Of a stretch of 64,000 nucleotides of DNA, positions 1 through 8,323 are shown piece by piece. Within the stretch, counting starts at the first letter, position 1. The number at the start of each line of letters is the position of its first letter. This stretch comes from Luteococcus japonicus (GTDB lineage: Bacteria > Actinomycetota > Actinomycetes > Propionibacteriales > Propionibacteriaceae), in contig NZ_RKHG01000001.1 in NCBI RefSeq assembly GCF_003752415.1, positions 3,224,001-3,288,000 on the forward strand. The letters run 5' to 3'. Below the pieces are notes generated by a model. That model was not told the origin of the DNA. It ran no database searches and saw nothing but the letters and a program-made list of their open reading frames with translations. The position numbers and the translations under genes are program-made.

Positions 1-1
1 C

Positions 2-121
2 GTGGCGGGACCCGAGCAGTTCGTGCTGGGCCCGGAGCTTGTGGCGGAACTCGCACAGGGTCATCGCCTGGTGGAGGTCGAGCCCGGTCAGTTCGGGTGG
101 ATGTTCGTCGCGCAGGACTGA
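2..121 (+). CDS. C-terminal end of an unidentified protein (5' truncated)
   Basis: The window opens inside a reading frame that runs to a TGA at 119-121, encoding about 39 residues rich in Val, Glu and Gly and ending in FVAQD. The start lies outside the window. No domain can be recognised in so short a tail. In several actinobacteria the gene before infC encodes an SseB-family or DUF1844 protein, so one of these is possible by context only. A short perfect hairpin (arms 145-150 and 156-161, 5-nt loop) lies just downstream without a T-tract and may mark the end of this transcript. Confidence 0.45.
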   Translation: MAGPEQFVLGPELVAELAQGHRLVEVEPGQFGWMFVAQD

Positions 122-301
122 AGGCCGGCTGACCCGATTTCGTGCCCACCGTCATGGTGGGATAACATGGGATGGATTGGTCGCGCCGTGTGCGTCGGCC
201 GCGCAAGTGGAGGCCTGACCTCCCACCTGACCGGGTCCAGCTCGGCGGGTCGGTAACCACCGTCAATGGTGTCCACCATCGGACATCGTGGGACGGCTGT
301 C

Positions 302-329
302 AGGCTTCCGTGCGTGCGGGAGCCTTTTT
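302..329 (+). terminator. Attenuator-type terminator in the infC leader
   Basis: The arms AGGCTTCCG (302-310) and CGGGAGCCT (317-325) form a 9-bp stem with one G-U pair and a 6-nt loop, followed by a run of five T. It lies about 70 nt before the infC start and inside the same transcript if the promoter is near 120-180. Upstream, around 258-279, short repeats around GGTG/CACC could form alternative hairpins. This layout fits transcription attenuation of the infC-rpmI-rplT operon; the ligand (L20 or IF3) is not shown by the sequence. Confidence 0.6.
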
Positions 330-399
330 CATTGCTCCGGTGCGGCGTGGACGGCAACGTCGGTCAGCCGGTCGCAGGAATTCAAACCTTGGAGGACAC

Positions 400-1086
400 A
401 TCAGCAACGAACCTCGCATCAACGAGCGGATCCGTGTTTCGGAAGTCCGTCTGGTCGGCCCTGCCGGCGAACAGGTGGGCATCGTCAAGATCGACCAGGC
501 GCTGCAGCTTGCTCGTGAGCACGACCTCGACCTCGTCGAGGTGGCCCCGATGGCCCGTCCGCCGGTGGCGAAGCTCATGGACTACGGCAAGTTCAAGTTC
601 GAGGAGGCCCAGAAGGCCCGCGAATCGCGTCGCAACCAGACGAACACCGTCATCAAGGAGATGAAGCTTCGTCCCAAGATCGACGAGCACGACTACGAGA
701 CCAAGAAGGGTCACGTCGTGCGCTTCCTCAAGGCCGGGGACAAGGTGAAGATCACCATCATGTTCCGTGGTCGTGAGCAGTCCCGCCCCGAACTGGGCTA
801 CAACCTGCTCAAGCGGCTGGCCGAGGACGTCACCGAGTTCGGCTTCATCGAGTCGTCCCCGAAGCAGGATGGGCGCAACATGCTCATGGTGCTGGGCCCG
901 ACGAAGAAGAAGACCGAGGCCCGTGTCGACGAGAAGGCCGAGCGCGAACGCCGCATGGCCGAGCGCGCCGCGGCCCAGGAGGCGGAGCGCCAGGCGGAGG
1001 CCGACCTTCGCGCCAAGCACGTCCCGTCGGCCACGAAGAAGAAGCGCGGGCCCGCGGACAACATGGATCCCGACATCGATCTGTGA
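400..1086 (+). CDS. infC: Translation initiation factor IF-3, with an ATC start codon
   Basis: IF-3 binds the 30S subunit, prevents subunit joining and proofreads initiator tRNA and start codon. The 228-residue product opens [12 protein letters not shown] and contains the family signatures [11 protein letters not shown] and [13 protein letters not shown], with a charged Glu/Ala/Arg/Lys tail typical of actinobacteria. Homology begins at codon 2, right after an ATC preceded by GGAGG at 391-395. The only in-frame ATG far upstream (172) would translate through the attenuator and adds non-homologous residues, so ATC 400 is the start chosen. infC starting at AUU/AUC is known in many bacteria and allows IF-3 to discriminate against its own mRNA. 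First gene of infC-rpmI-rplT. Confidence 0.93.
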   Translation: MSNEPRINERIRVSEVRLVGPAGEQVGIVKIDQALQLAREHDLDLVEVAPMARPPVAKLMDYGKFKFEEAQKARESRRNQTNTVIKEMKLRPKIDEHDYETKKGHVVRFLKAGDKVKITIMFRGREQSRPELGYNLLKRLAEDVTEFGFIESSPKQDGRNMLMVLGPTKKKTEARVDEKAERERRMAERAAAQEAERQAEADLRAKHVPSATKKKRGPADNMDPDIDL

Positions 1087-1195
1087 CAGACCTCGGATGG
1101 TTCCACGGAGTCATCCACCCCGAGCCGGGAGACCGGTTCACCCGCCGCAGCAGGCTGCGACGGGCCACCTGAAGAAGATGAATGGAGCGGCAACC

Positions 1196-1402
1196 ATGCC
1201 GAAGATGAAGACGCACTCCGGTGCCAAGAAGCGCGTGAAGGTCACGGGCAGCGGCAAGCTCTCGCACCGTCAGGCCGGCAAGCGCCACCTGAACGAGCAC
1301 AAGGCCACCACTCGCACCCGCCGTCTGTCTGCCGACAAGATGCTCGAGGGCGCCGATGCCAAGAAGATGCGCAAGCTTCTGGGCAAGATGAAGGGCCGCT
1401 GA
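1196..1402 (+). CDS. rpmI: 50S ribosomal protein L35
   Basis: A 68-residue, very basic protein starting [20 protein letters not shown], with the conserved L35 opening and internal [12 protein letters not shown] segment. Length matches the family (about 64-68). L35 is a small structural protein of the large ribosomal subunit. It lies 109 nt after infC and 166 nt before rplT in the standard infC-rpmI-rplT order, so it is probably co-transcribed and shares the leader control. The spacers are longer than is usual for this operon and contain no other recognisable gene. Confidence 0.97.
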   Translation: MPKMKTHSGAKKRVKVTGSGKLSHRQAGKRHLNEHKATTRTRRLSADKMLEGADAKKMRKLLGKMKGR

Positions 1403-1568
1403 TCCATCGCGCTGGCTCCGTCCAGTACCTCCCGGAGCACACCGGTTCGAGCCTGCAAGCAGCTCGTAGGTCATTCCGGACCCCCCTCGCCGCAGGACAT
1501 CGCGGCACCACGCACTTCGGCCCCACGGCTCACCGTGAACCGGGCCGGCACAACCACAAGGAGTAAAC

Positions 1569-1940
1569 ATGGCACGCGTCAAGCGTTCTGTGAATGCGCA
1601 CAAGAAGCGTCGCGAGATCCTCGAGCAGGCCTCGGGCTACCGCGGCCAGCGCTCGCGTCTGTACCGCAAGGCCAAGGAGCAGGTCCTCCACTCGATGACC
1701 TACTCCTACAACGATCGCCGCAAGAAGAAGGGCGATTTCCGTCAGCTGTGGATCCAGCGCATCAACGCTGCATGCCGCGCCGAGGGCATGACCTACAACC
1801 GTTTCATCAACGGCCTGAAGAATGCCGGCATCGAGGTGGACCGCAAGATCATGGCCGAGCTGGCCGTCAGCGATCCCAAGGCCTTCTCCGCCCTCGTCGA
1901 GCTTGCCAAGGCCAACCAGCCGCAGCAGCCCGCCGCCTGA
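1569..1940 (+). CDS. rplT: 50S ribosomal protein L20
   Basis: A 123-residue basic protein beginning [19 protein letters not shown], with the conserved [15 protein letters not shown] helix and LWIQRINAA segment of L20. L20 binds 23S rRNA early in 50S assembly. In Bacillus and E. coli it also represses its own operon through leader RNA, which makes it the natural candidate to control the attenuator before infC; this is not demonstrated here. The start has an AGGAG motif about 6 nt upstream. The next gene begins 23 nt downstream from its own leaderless promoter. Confidence 0.97.
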   Translation: MARVKRSVNAHKKRREILEQASGYRGQRSRLYRKAKEQVLHSMTYSYNDRRKKKGDFRQLWIQRINAACRAEGMTYNRFINGLKNAGIEVDRKIMAELAVSDPKAFSALVELAKANQPQQPAA

Positions 1941-1951
1941 GCCAGACCCTG

Positions 1952-1957
1952 TAGGGT
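1952..1957 (+). promoter_or_regulatory. -10 element TAGGGT of a leaderless promoter
   Basis: TAGGGT is followed by 6 nt and then the ATG of the methyltransferase gene. No Shine-Dalgarno is present, so the transcript probably starts at the ATG. It lies just after the rplT stop. Confidence 0.5.
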
Positions 1958-1963
1958 TTCGGC

Positions 1964-2767
1964 ATGACTTTTGACGAGCCGAGCGCACTACCCCTGATCT
2001 CCCGGGGGCAGCAGCGCTCGGCTCGTCGTTTGTTGTCCCGCAGGGAGCGTGACGAGCAGGGCCTCTTCCTGGCCGAGGGTGCCCAGGCTGTGCGGGAGGC
2101 GCTACGCCGCCCCGACCTGGTCGAGGCCGTGATCGTCGATGACGAACACATCCACGCAGAGCTGTTGGGCATGGCAGATCCGCAGATCTGCTGGAAGGCC
2201 CACCCCGACGACATGTTCCAGCTCAGCGACACCGTCACGCCGCAGGGCGTGGTGGCGATCGTCCGGCAGGAGCTCGCCAGTCTGGACGACATCGTGGCCC
2301 CGAAGCTGGTGGTGGTCTGTGCCCAGGTGCGTGATCCGGGCAATGCGGGCACCGTGATCCGGTGCGCCGACGCCTTCGGCGCCGACGCCGTGGTCTTCAC
2401 CAAGGGCTCCGTCGAGGTCTTCAACCCCAAGACGGTGCGTGCCACCGTCGGCAGCATCTTCCACCTGCCCATCGTGGTGGGCGTGGAGATCGCGGATGCC
2501 GTCACCTGGTTGCACCAGCAGGGAATGCAGGTCTTCGCTGCCGATGGTGGGGGAGTCCACCTGGATGAGCTGGACGGTGACCTCGCCCGTCCCACGGCAT
2601 GGATCATGGGCAATGAGGCCTGGGGGCTGCCCGAGCGCGAGCGGGGTCTCGCGGACAAGGTGGTGGGGGTTCCGATGTGGGGTCAGGCCGAGAGCCTCAA
2701 CCTGTCGACGGCAGCTGCCGTCTGTCTCTACGCCACGGCAAGCGCCCAGCGCAGCGCGACCGACTGA
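1964..2767 (+). CDS. SpoU/TrmH-family RNA 2'-O-methyltransferase
   Basis: Transfers methyl from S-adenosylmethionine to a ribose 2'-OH in rRNA or tRNA. The 267-residue protein has an N-terminal substrate-binding domain (about 1-105) followed by the SPOUT knot. The three family motifs are clear: motif 1 RDPGNAGTVIRCADAFG, motif 2 IMGNEAWGLP, and motif 3 SLNLSTAAAVCLYA, which contribute the SAM-binding trefoil knot. A gene of this family commonly sits between rplT and pheS in actinobacteria. The exact nucleotide modified (as in RlmB or TsnR) cannot be told from sequence. Confidence 0.9.
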   Translation: MTFDEPSALPLISRGQQRSARRLLSRRERDEQGLFLAEGAQAVREALRRPDLVEAVIVDDEHIHAELLGMADPQICWKAHPDDMFQLSDTVTPQGVVAIVRQELASLDDIVAPKLVVVCAQVRDPGNAGTVIRCADAFGADAVVFTKGSVEVFNPKTVRATVGSIFHLPIVVGVEIADAVTWLHQQGMQVFAADGGGVHLDELDGDLARPTAWIMGNEAWGLPERERGLADKVVGVPMWGQAESLNLSTAAAVCLYATASAQRSATD

Positions 2768-2941
2768 TATCCTCAGCCACATGGTGGCCCGTCGATTTCT
2801 GAGCCCCCGGCCTTGTGACGGTCGTGGGGAGGCTCGTCGACGCTTGTCAGCCAGCTAGGTCCGCGCAGTCCTTGGCCGGGGGTGATCACCCCGAAGCCAG
2901 AACCTGAGCAGTCGTGCCCTGACCCACGAGAAGAGGAGCCC

Positions 2942-4054
2942 ATGAGCGGCCCGAACACGAACTATGATCCCGTCCAGGTGACGCCGCTGAAGGCCGAGCA
3001 GGTGGAACAGATGGTCTCGGAGGCGCTCGCCGCCATCGAGTCCGCCAGCACCACCGCGGAGCTGAAGCAGGCCCGTCTGGACCACAATGGCGACCGATCC
3101 CCGATCGCGCTGGCCAACCGCGAGATCGGTGCCCTGCCGCCGCAGGCGCGCAAGGAGGCCGGCGCCCGCGTCGGCAAGGCGCGCGGCCAGATCAACCAGG
3201 CCATCGCGGCCAAGGAGAAGGTGCTTGCCGCCGCCGAGCTGGAGGCCCAGCTGGCCGCCGAGACCGTCGACATGACCCTGCCGGTGCGCCAGCACCCCGC
3301 AGGTGCCCTGCACCCCGTCACCGCCCTGATGGACAAGATGGCCGATGTCTTCCTGTCCATGGGCTGGGAGGTCGTCGAAGGTCCCGAGGCCGAGGCCGAG
3401 TGGTACAACTTCGACGCGCTGAACCTGCACCCCGAACACCCCGCCCGTGCGCTGCAGGACACGCTGTGGATCGACCCCGTCGAGAAGGGCGCGCTGCTGC
3501 GCACCGCCACCAGCCCGGTGCAGATCCGTACCTTGCTGGAGCGCGACCTGCCCGTCTACGTCGTCAGCCCCGGCAAGGTCTTCCGCGCCGACGAGTACGA
3601 CGCCACCCACCTGCCGGTCTTCCACCAGATCGAGGGCCTGTGCGTGGACAAGGGGATCTCGATGGCCCACCTGAAGGGCACCCTGGACCACTTCGCCAAG
3701 GCGATGTTCGGCGACGACATCCGCACCCGGATGCGTCCGCACTACTTCCCCTTCACCGAGCCCAGCGCGGAGGTGGACGTCGAGTGCTTCGTCTGTCGTG
3801 GCGAGAGCGTCGGCAACCCATCGCGTCCCTGCCGCACCTGTCGCAGTGAGGGCTGGATCGAGTGGGGTGGCTGCGGCGTCGTCAACCCGCGTGTGCTGGC
3901 CGCCTGCGGCATCGACACCGAGGTCTACTCGGGCTTCGCCTTCGGCATGGGCGTCGACCGTTCCGTGATGACCCGCAATTCCGCCCCCGACCTGCGCGAC
4001 TTCGTCGAGGGTGACATCCGTTTCAGCCGTTCGCTCGTTGGAGGAGCACGATGA
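2942..4054 (+). CDS. pheS: Phenylalanine-tRNA ligase alpha subunit
   Basis: The catalytic subunit of PheRS, which charges tRNA-Phe as an alpha2-beta2 enzyme. The 370-residue product has an N-terminal coiled coil (about 1-100) and the class II catalytic core: motif 2 near YDATHLPVFHQIEG, motif 3 GFAFGMGVDRSVM, and the phenylalanine-pocket region FTEPSAEVDVECF. A CxxC pair (CRGE...CRTC) is present in the core insertion. The ATG at 2942 is chosen over an upstream in-frame GTG at 2882 because AGAGGAG lies 5-11 nt before it and the extra 20 residues are Pro-rich and unlike the family. Overlaps pheT by ATGA. Confidence 0.96.
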   Translation: MSGPNTNYDPVQVTPLKAEQVEQMVSEALAAIESASTTAELKQARLDHNGDRSPIALANREIGALPPQARKEAGARVGKARGQINQAIAAKEKVLAAAELEAQLAAETVDMTLPVRQHPAGALHPVTALMDKMADVFLSMGWEVVEGPEAEAEWYNFDALNLHPEHPARALQDTLWIDPVEKGALLRTATSPVQIRTLLERDLPVYVVSPGKVFRADEYDATHLPVFHQIEGLCVDKGISMAHLKGTLDHFAKAMFGDDIRTRMRPHYFPFTEPSAEVDVECFVCRGESVGNPSRPCRTCRSEGWIEWGGCGVVNPRVLAACGIDTEVYSGFAFGMGVDRSVMTRNSAPDLRDFVEGDIRFSRSLVGGAR

Positions 4055-6573
4055 AGGCCCCCATTTCCTGGCTGCAAGACCTGGTCACCCTGCCCGAGGA
4101 CCTGGGCACGGCCCGGCTCGCCGAGGCGCTCACCCGTGCCGGTCTGAATGTGGAGCGGATCGAGGCCATCGGCGGCGAGGTCAGCGGCCCCGTCGTGGTC
4201 GGCCGCGTGCTGCACTTCACCCCGGAGAAGCAGAAGAATGGCAAGACCATCAACTGGTGCCGTGTCGACGTGGGGCCCGAGCACAACGAGCCCGAGACGA
4301 CCGCCGAGGACGGCACGGTCATCCCGGCCGGCCGCGGCATCGTCTGCGGGGCCCACAATTTCGCCGAGGGTGACCTGGTCGTCGTGGCGCTGCCCGGTGC
4401 CGTGCTGCCGGGCGACTTCGCCATCGCGGCCCGCAAGACCTATGGCCATGTCTCCGACGGCATGATGTGCGCGGTGGACGAGCTGGGCCTGGGCGAGGAC
4501 CACGCCGGCATCATCGTGCTGCCCACCGAGATCGACGGCGTCCCCGTGGTTCCCGGCATGGAGGCCATGCCGCTGCTCGGTGGTGGCGACGAGGTGCTGG
4601 AGATCGACGTCACACCGGACATCGGCTACTGCCTCAGCGTGCGCGGGATCGCCCGCGAGGCCGCACAGGCCACGGGCGTCACCTTCGTCGACCCCTACGC
4701 CGTCCCGATGCCCGGGCAGAAGACGGATGGCCACCCGGTTCGGATCGAGAGCCCGAACTGCACCACCTTCGTCGCCCTGACCGTGACGGGTATCGACCCC
4801 GCTGCGCCGAGCCCCGACTGGATGAAGCAGCGCCTGGAGCGGGCCGGCATGCGCTCGATCAGCCTGCCCGTCGACGTCACCAACTACGTGATGCTCGAAT
4901 CCGGTCAGCCGCTGCACGCCTACGACGCGGACACGTTGTCCGGAGCCATCGTCGTGCGCCAGGCCACGCCGGGCGAGACGCTGGTCACGCTTGACGATGC
5001 CAGCCGTGAGCTGGTGGCCGACGACATGCTCATCACCGACGAGTCCGGACCGATCGGCCTGGCCGGTGTGATGGGTGGGCAGACCACCGAGGTCACAGAG
5101 CAGACCACCAGCATCGTGCTGGAGGCCGCCCATTTCGATCCCTTGGCGATCGGCCGCACCTACCGCCGCCACAAGCTGCCCAGCGAGGCCTCCCGCCGTT
5201 TCGAGCGGGGCGTCGACGTCGCGGTGCAGTACGCGGCGGCGCGCAAGGCCGCAGACCTGCTGGTCCGCTTCGGTGGGGGCAGCCTCGCCGAGGGTGAGAC
5301 GGTCGTCGGGCAGGTTCCGCCGATGCCGCAACAGCACATCACGGCGGACCTCCCGGCCCGCATCTTGGGCACGGCGGTGAGCCGTGAGCAGGTGATCGAG
5401 ATCCTGACAACGTCGGGGATCAAGGTCACCGCGCTCGGGGATTCGCTGACCCTGGTGCCGCCCACCTGGCGCCCGGACCTGGTGGACCCCTTTGACTACG
5501 TCGAGGAGGTGGGACGCAAGATCGGCTTCGACCAGATCGAGTCCATCCTGCCCACCGCGCCGGCGGGCCGTGGCCTCTCGCCGGCCCAGCAGGGCCGCCG
5601 GACCGTGCGCCGCGCGATCGCGGACCTCGGCTTCGTCGAGCTCATCAGCCTGCCCTTCATCAGCCGGGACGAGGTGGAGCAGATCACCCACGAGGGTGAC
5701 CCGCGCCGCAACCTGGTGCAGCTGGCCAACCCGCTGGACGACACCCACGGATGCTTGCGGAGCACCCTTCTGCCGGGGCTCTTCCAGGCCATCAAGCGCA
5801 ATACCTCGCGCAGCAATGATGACCTGGCCCTGTTCGAGATGGGCACCATCTTCGGCTCAGGCAGGGGAGTGGCCGCGCCGCGTCCCAGCGTCCTGGATCG
5901 TCCCTCCGACGAGGAGCTGGCCGGTCTGGAGGCGGCACTGCCGGAACAGGCCACCGCCGTCGCGGGCGTCGTGTCTGGCAACTGGCTGCCGGCCGGGTGG
6001 CAGGGCCCTGCGGTCAGGGCGGACTGGACGCATGTCGTGGCCCTGGCCGAGGAGGCCGCGCGGGCCGTGGGGATCACGCTGACCCGCACGCAGGCACAGG
6101 TCATGCCCTGGCACCCGGGACGTTGCGTGGAGCTGTTCGCCAATGATCGCTCCATCGGCGTGGCCGGCGAGCTGCACCCCAGCGTGGTCAAGCAGCTGGG
6201 GCTGCCGGAACGCACCTGCGCGGTGGAGTTCGATCTTGGCTTCCTGCTGGAAGAGGCGCCAGGCATCGGCTCCATCCCCAGCCTGTCCAGCTTCCCGCTG
6301 GCCAAGGAGGACGTGGCTCTGGTCGTCGATGAGTCCGTTCCCGCCGAGGACCTGCGTCGTGCCCTCGTCGAGGGTGCCGGTGAGCTGCTGGAGAGCTGCG
6401 AGCTCTTCGACATCTATCGGGGGCCGCAGATCGGCGAGGGCAAGAAATCGCTGGCCTATTCGCTGCACTTCCGCGGTGCGGACAAGACGCTGAAGGACAC
6501 CGAGAGCGCCGCAGCGCGCGACGCGGCCGTGGCCGTGGCGGCTGAGCGCTTCGGCGCCCTCCAGCGCGCCTGA
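4051..6573 (+). CDS. pheT: Phenylalanine-tRNA ligase beta subunit
   Basis: The 840-residue non-catalytic subunit that binds tRNA and carries the editing site. Domains in order: N-terminal B1 and EMAP-like tRNA-binding domain (about 40-155, VVVGRVLHFTPEKQ), B3/B4 editing region (about 215-390, with SEASRRFERGVD), B5 (about 410-480), a catalytic-like core, and the C-terminal ferredoxin-fold anticodon-binding domain (about 745-838). Length matches actinobacterial PheT. It is translationally coupled to pheS through the ATGA overlap. It meets bioB tail-to-tail with one base between the stop codons, inside a perfect 15-bp palindrome. Confidence 0.97.
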   Translation: MKAPISWLQDLVTLPEDLGTARLAEALTRAGLNVERIEAIGGEVSGPVVVGRVLHFTPEKQKNGKTINWCRVDVGPEHNEPETTAEDGTVIPAGRGIVCGAHNFAEGDLVVVALPGAVLPGDFAIAARKTYGHVSDGMMCAVDELGLGEDHAGIIVLPTEIDGVPVVPGMEAMPLLGGGDEVLEIDVTPDIGYCLSVRGIAREAAQATGVTFVDPYAVPMPGQKTDGHPVRIESPNCTTFVALTVTGIDPAAPSPDWMKQRLERAGMRSISLPVDVTNYVMLESGQPLHAYDADTLSGAIVVRQATPGETLVTLDDASRELVADDMLITDESGPIGLAGVMGGQTTEVTEQTTSIVLEAAHFDPLAIGRTYRRHKLPSEASRRFERGVDVAVQYAAARKAADLLVRFGGGSLAEGETVVGQVPPMPQQHITADLPARILGTAVSREQVIEILTTSGIKVTALGDSLTLVPPTWRPDLVDPFDYVEEVGRKIGFDQIESILPTAPAGRGLSPAQQGRRTVRRAIADLGFVELISLPFISRDEVEQITHEGDPRRNLVQLANPLDDTHGCLRSTLLPGLFQAIKRNTSRSNDDLALFEMGTIFGSGRGVAAPRPSVLDRPSDEELAGLEAALPEQATAVAGVVSGNWLPAGWQGPAVRADWTHVVALAEEAARAVGITLTRTQAQVMPWHPGRCVELFANDRSIGVAGELHPSVVKQLGLPERTCAVEFDLGFLLEEAPGIGSIPSLSSFPLAKEDVALVVDESVPAEDLRRALVEGAGELLESCELFDIYRGPQIGEGKKSLAYSLHFRGADKTLKDTESAAARDAAVAVAAERFGALQRA

Positions 6574-6574
6574 G

Positions 6575-7648
6575 TCAGGCGTTGGGGGCCAGCTGCGTCC
6601 CCGCACCACGACGTCGGATCGGCACCTGGGTCTCCTCGAGGCCGGGGTGCCGATCCTTGTCCTTGCCCTCTCCTTCCTGGCCCTCGACGACGAAGCCCGC
6701 ATCGGCGATCATCTGCAGGTCGTCCTGGCCTGCCTGTCCCTCACTGGTGAGGTAGTCGCCCAGGAAGATGGAGTTCACCAGCTCCAGCGCGATCGGCTGC
6801 AGGCTGCGCAGGTGCTGTTCGCGGCCCGCCGCGGCCCGTACCTCGGTGTCCGGATGCACGAAGCGCACCATCGCCAGGATGCGCAGGCACTCCAGTGGTT
6901 GCAGCACGCGCTGGCCCTCCATCGGGGTGCCGTCGAAGGGGAGCAGGAAGTTCACGGGGACGGAGTCCACACCCATCTCACGCAGAGCGAAGATGGCCTC
7001 CACCAACTGCTCCGGGCTCTCGCCCATGCCGGCGATCAGGCCGGAGCAGGGGGACAGGCCGGCGCCCTTGACCGTCTCGAGGTTGTCCGTGCGGTCCTGG
7101 TAGCTGTGCGTGGTGCAGATGTCGGTGTAGTGGCTCTCGGCGGTGTTGATGTTGTGGTTGTAGGCATCGGCACCCGCGGCGCGCAGCTTCTGTGCCTGCT
7201 CGTCGGTGACGAATCCCAGGCAGGCGCACACCTCCACCTCGGGGTGGGCGCTCTTGATGTTCTCGATCATGCCGGCGACCTTGTCGGTCTCGCGATTGGA
7301 TGGGCCGGTGCCCGAGGCCACCATGCAGACGCGCTTGACGCCGCTGGCCAGACCGGCCGCGACCACCTCGTCCACCTGGTCGTCCTTGAGCCACGTGTAC
7401 TTGAGGATGTCGGCCTGACCACCCAGCCTTTGGGAGCAGTAGCCGCAGTCTTCGGCACAGATGCCGCTCTTGAGGTTGACGAGGTAGTTCAGTTTGACCC
7501 GGTTGGCGAAGAACTTGCGTCGCACCTGGCTTGCGGCCGCGACGAGGGCGAAGACCTCGTCATTGGGGCAGCGCAGGATTTCCAGTGCCTGTTCGGGGGT
7601 GATGGACTCCGCGTTGAGTCCGGCGCGTGTCATGGAGCCGAGGTCCAC
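6575..7648 (-). CDS. bioB: Biotin synthase
   Basis: Radical-SAM enzyme that inserts sulfur into dethiobiotin in the last step of biotin synthesis. The motif CAEDCGYC supplies the 4Fe-4S ligands (Cys64, 68, 71 from the chosen start). The auxiliary-cluster and substrate residues lie in [12 protein letters not shown], and the core ends near [11 protein letters not shown], followed by a Glu/Lys-rich tail of about 45 residues. A GTG at 7648 has GGAGG 4 nt upstream and is preferred. The frame is open to a TTG at 7678, but that codon lies inside a perfect operator palindrome. No bioA, bioD or bioF is nearby, so other biotin genes must be elsewhere. Confidence 0.95.
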   Translation of the reverse strand: MDLGSMTRAGLNAESITPEQALEILRCPNDEVFALVAAASQVRRKFFANRVKLNYLVNLKSGICAEDCGYCSQRLGGQADILKYTWLKDDQVDEVVAAGLASGVKRVCMVASGTGPSNRETDKVAGMIENIKSAHPEVEVCACLGFVTDEQAQKLRAAGADAYNHNINTAESHYTDICTTHSYQDRTDNLETVKGAGLSPCSGLIAGMGESPEQLVEAIFALREMGVDSVPVNFLLPFDGTPMEGQRVLQPLECLRILAMVRFVHPDTEVRAAAGREQHLRSLQPIALELVNSIFLGDYLTSEGQAGQDDLQMIADAGFVVEGQEGEGKDKDRHPGLEETQVPIRRRGAGTQLAPNA

Positions 7649-7663
7649 GATTCCTCCAGGGAG

Positions 7664-7678
7664 TTGAACGGTGTTCAA
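7664..7678. promoter_or_regulatory. BioQ-type operator between bioB and its TetR regulator
   Basis: TTGAAC-GGT-GTTCAA is a perfect inverted repeat with a 3-bp centre. It matches the TGAAC-N3-GTTAC type of palindrome reported for the TetR-family biotin repressor BioQ in Corynebacterium. It lies 16 bp upstream of the bioB GTG and 51 bp upstream of the divergent TetR gene, so one site could control both. Confidence 0.7.
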
Positions 7679-7728
7679 TGGTCGTTGTCACGGTAGCGTG
7701 TGAGCGGCTTGGGTGAAAGGGGCGGGAC

Positions 7729-8295
7729 ATGAGTCTGGATCGTGACGACGTGATCGACGCGGCCGTGCAAATCCTCGATGAATACGGTCTGGGCGATCTG
7801 TCGATGCGTCGGGTGGCCGATGTCCTCGAGGTGAAGGCCGGTGCCCTCTACTGGCACGTCGCCAACAAGCAGACCCTGCTGGCTGCCGTCGCGGACCGCA
7901 TCCTGGGCGAGGTCCCGGCGGTGGATCCGGCCGTGGATCCCGGCTCCGCGCTGTCGGCCTGGGCGCACGGGCTGCGTGGGGTGCTGCTGGCCCATCGCGA
8001 TTCCGCAGATCTGGTGGCGACGGCCCTGGCCTCGGGTCTGTGTCGGGCTGACCCCCTGGTGCGGTTGGCTCCGGTCTTCGGGGGTGCGGCCGGTGCCAAG
8101 GTGGCCAGGTGGAGCTCCGGAGCCCTGCTGGACCTTGTCCTGGGGGCCGTGGCGCGCGAGCAGAATGCCCTGCTCTTCGCCCAGCTGGGGAAGTCCGTCG
8201 CTGCGGACTCCGGTGATCAGGCTCGTGCCTTCTCCCATGGCGTCGAGGCGTTGGTTCGCGGTCTGCTCGCCGCGGATCTGGACGTCAAGGAATAG
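7729..8295 (+). CDS. bioQ: TetR-family regulator, probable biotin repressor BioQ
   Basis: The 188-residue protein has an N-terminal TetR helix-turn-helix (about 1-60: DDVIDAAVQILDEYGLG then KAGALYWHVANKQTLL, the recognition helix and its follow-up) and a helical C-terminal ligand/dimer domain. It is divergent from bioB, with a palindrome of the BioQ class in the 80-bp gap. BioQ is the TetR-type repressor of biotin genes in many actinobacteria that lack the DNA-binding form of BirA, so the name follows from family, neighbour and operator together. Its last codons overlap the first ARG-box-like palindrome of the arginine operon, leaving no separate spacer between the two regulons. Confidence 0.75.
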   Translation: MSLDRDDVIDAAVQILDEYGLGDLSMRRVADVLEVKAGALYWHVANKQTLLAAVADRILGEVPAVDPAVDPGSALSAWAHGLRGVLLAHRDSADLVATALASGLCRADPLVRLAPVFGGAAGAKVARWSSGALLDLVLGAVAREQNALLFAQLGKSVAADSGDQARAFSHGVEALVRGLLAADLDVKE

Positions 8296-8322
8296 TTATT
8301 CCATCTGTGGCATAGTTATGCC
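8289..8322. promoter_or_regulatory. Paired ARG-box-like operators and leaderless promoter of argC
   Basis: Two perfect palindromes with the same core, GGAATA-GT-TATTCC (8289-8302) and GGCATA-GT-TATGCC (8309-8322), are spaced 20 bp centre to centre. That is close to the two-turn spacing of paired ArgR boxes. The second covers a -10 candidate CATAGT (8311-8316), 7 nt before the argC ATG at 8324, so ArgR binding would block a leaderless start. The regulator argR is encoded in the same operon. Confidence 0.75.
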
Positions 8323-8323
8323 T

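Noticed and set aside
172-399. An ATG-started N-terminal extension of infC
   Set aside because: It would translate through the attenuator hairpin and has no resemblance to IF-3; homology and the Shine-Dalgarno point to ATC 400.
2781-2858. A short ORF before pheS as a Phe leader peptide
   Set aside because: It has one Phe only, and no terminator or alternative hairpin follows.
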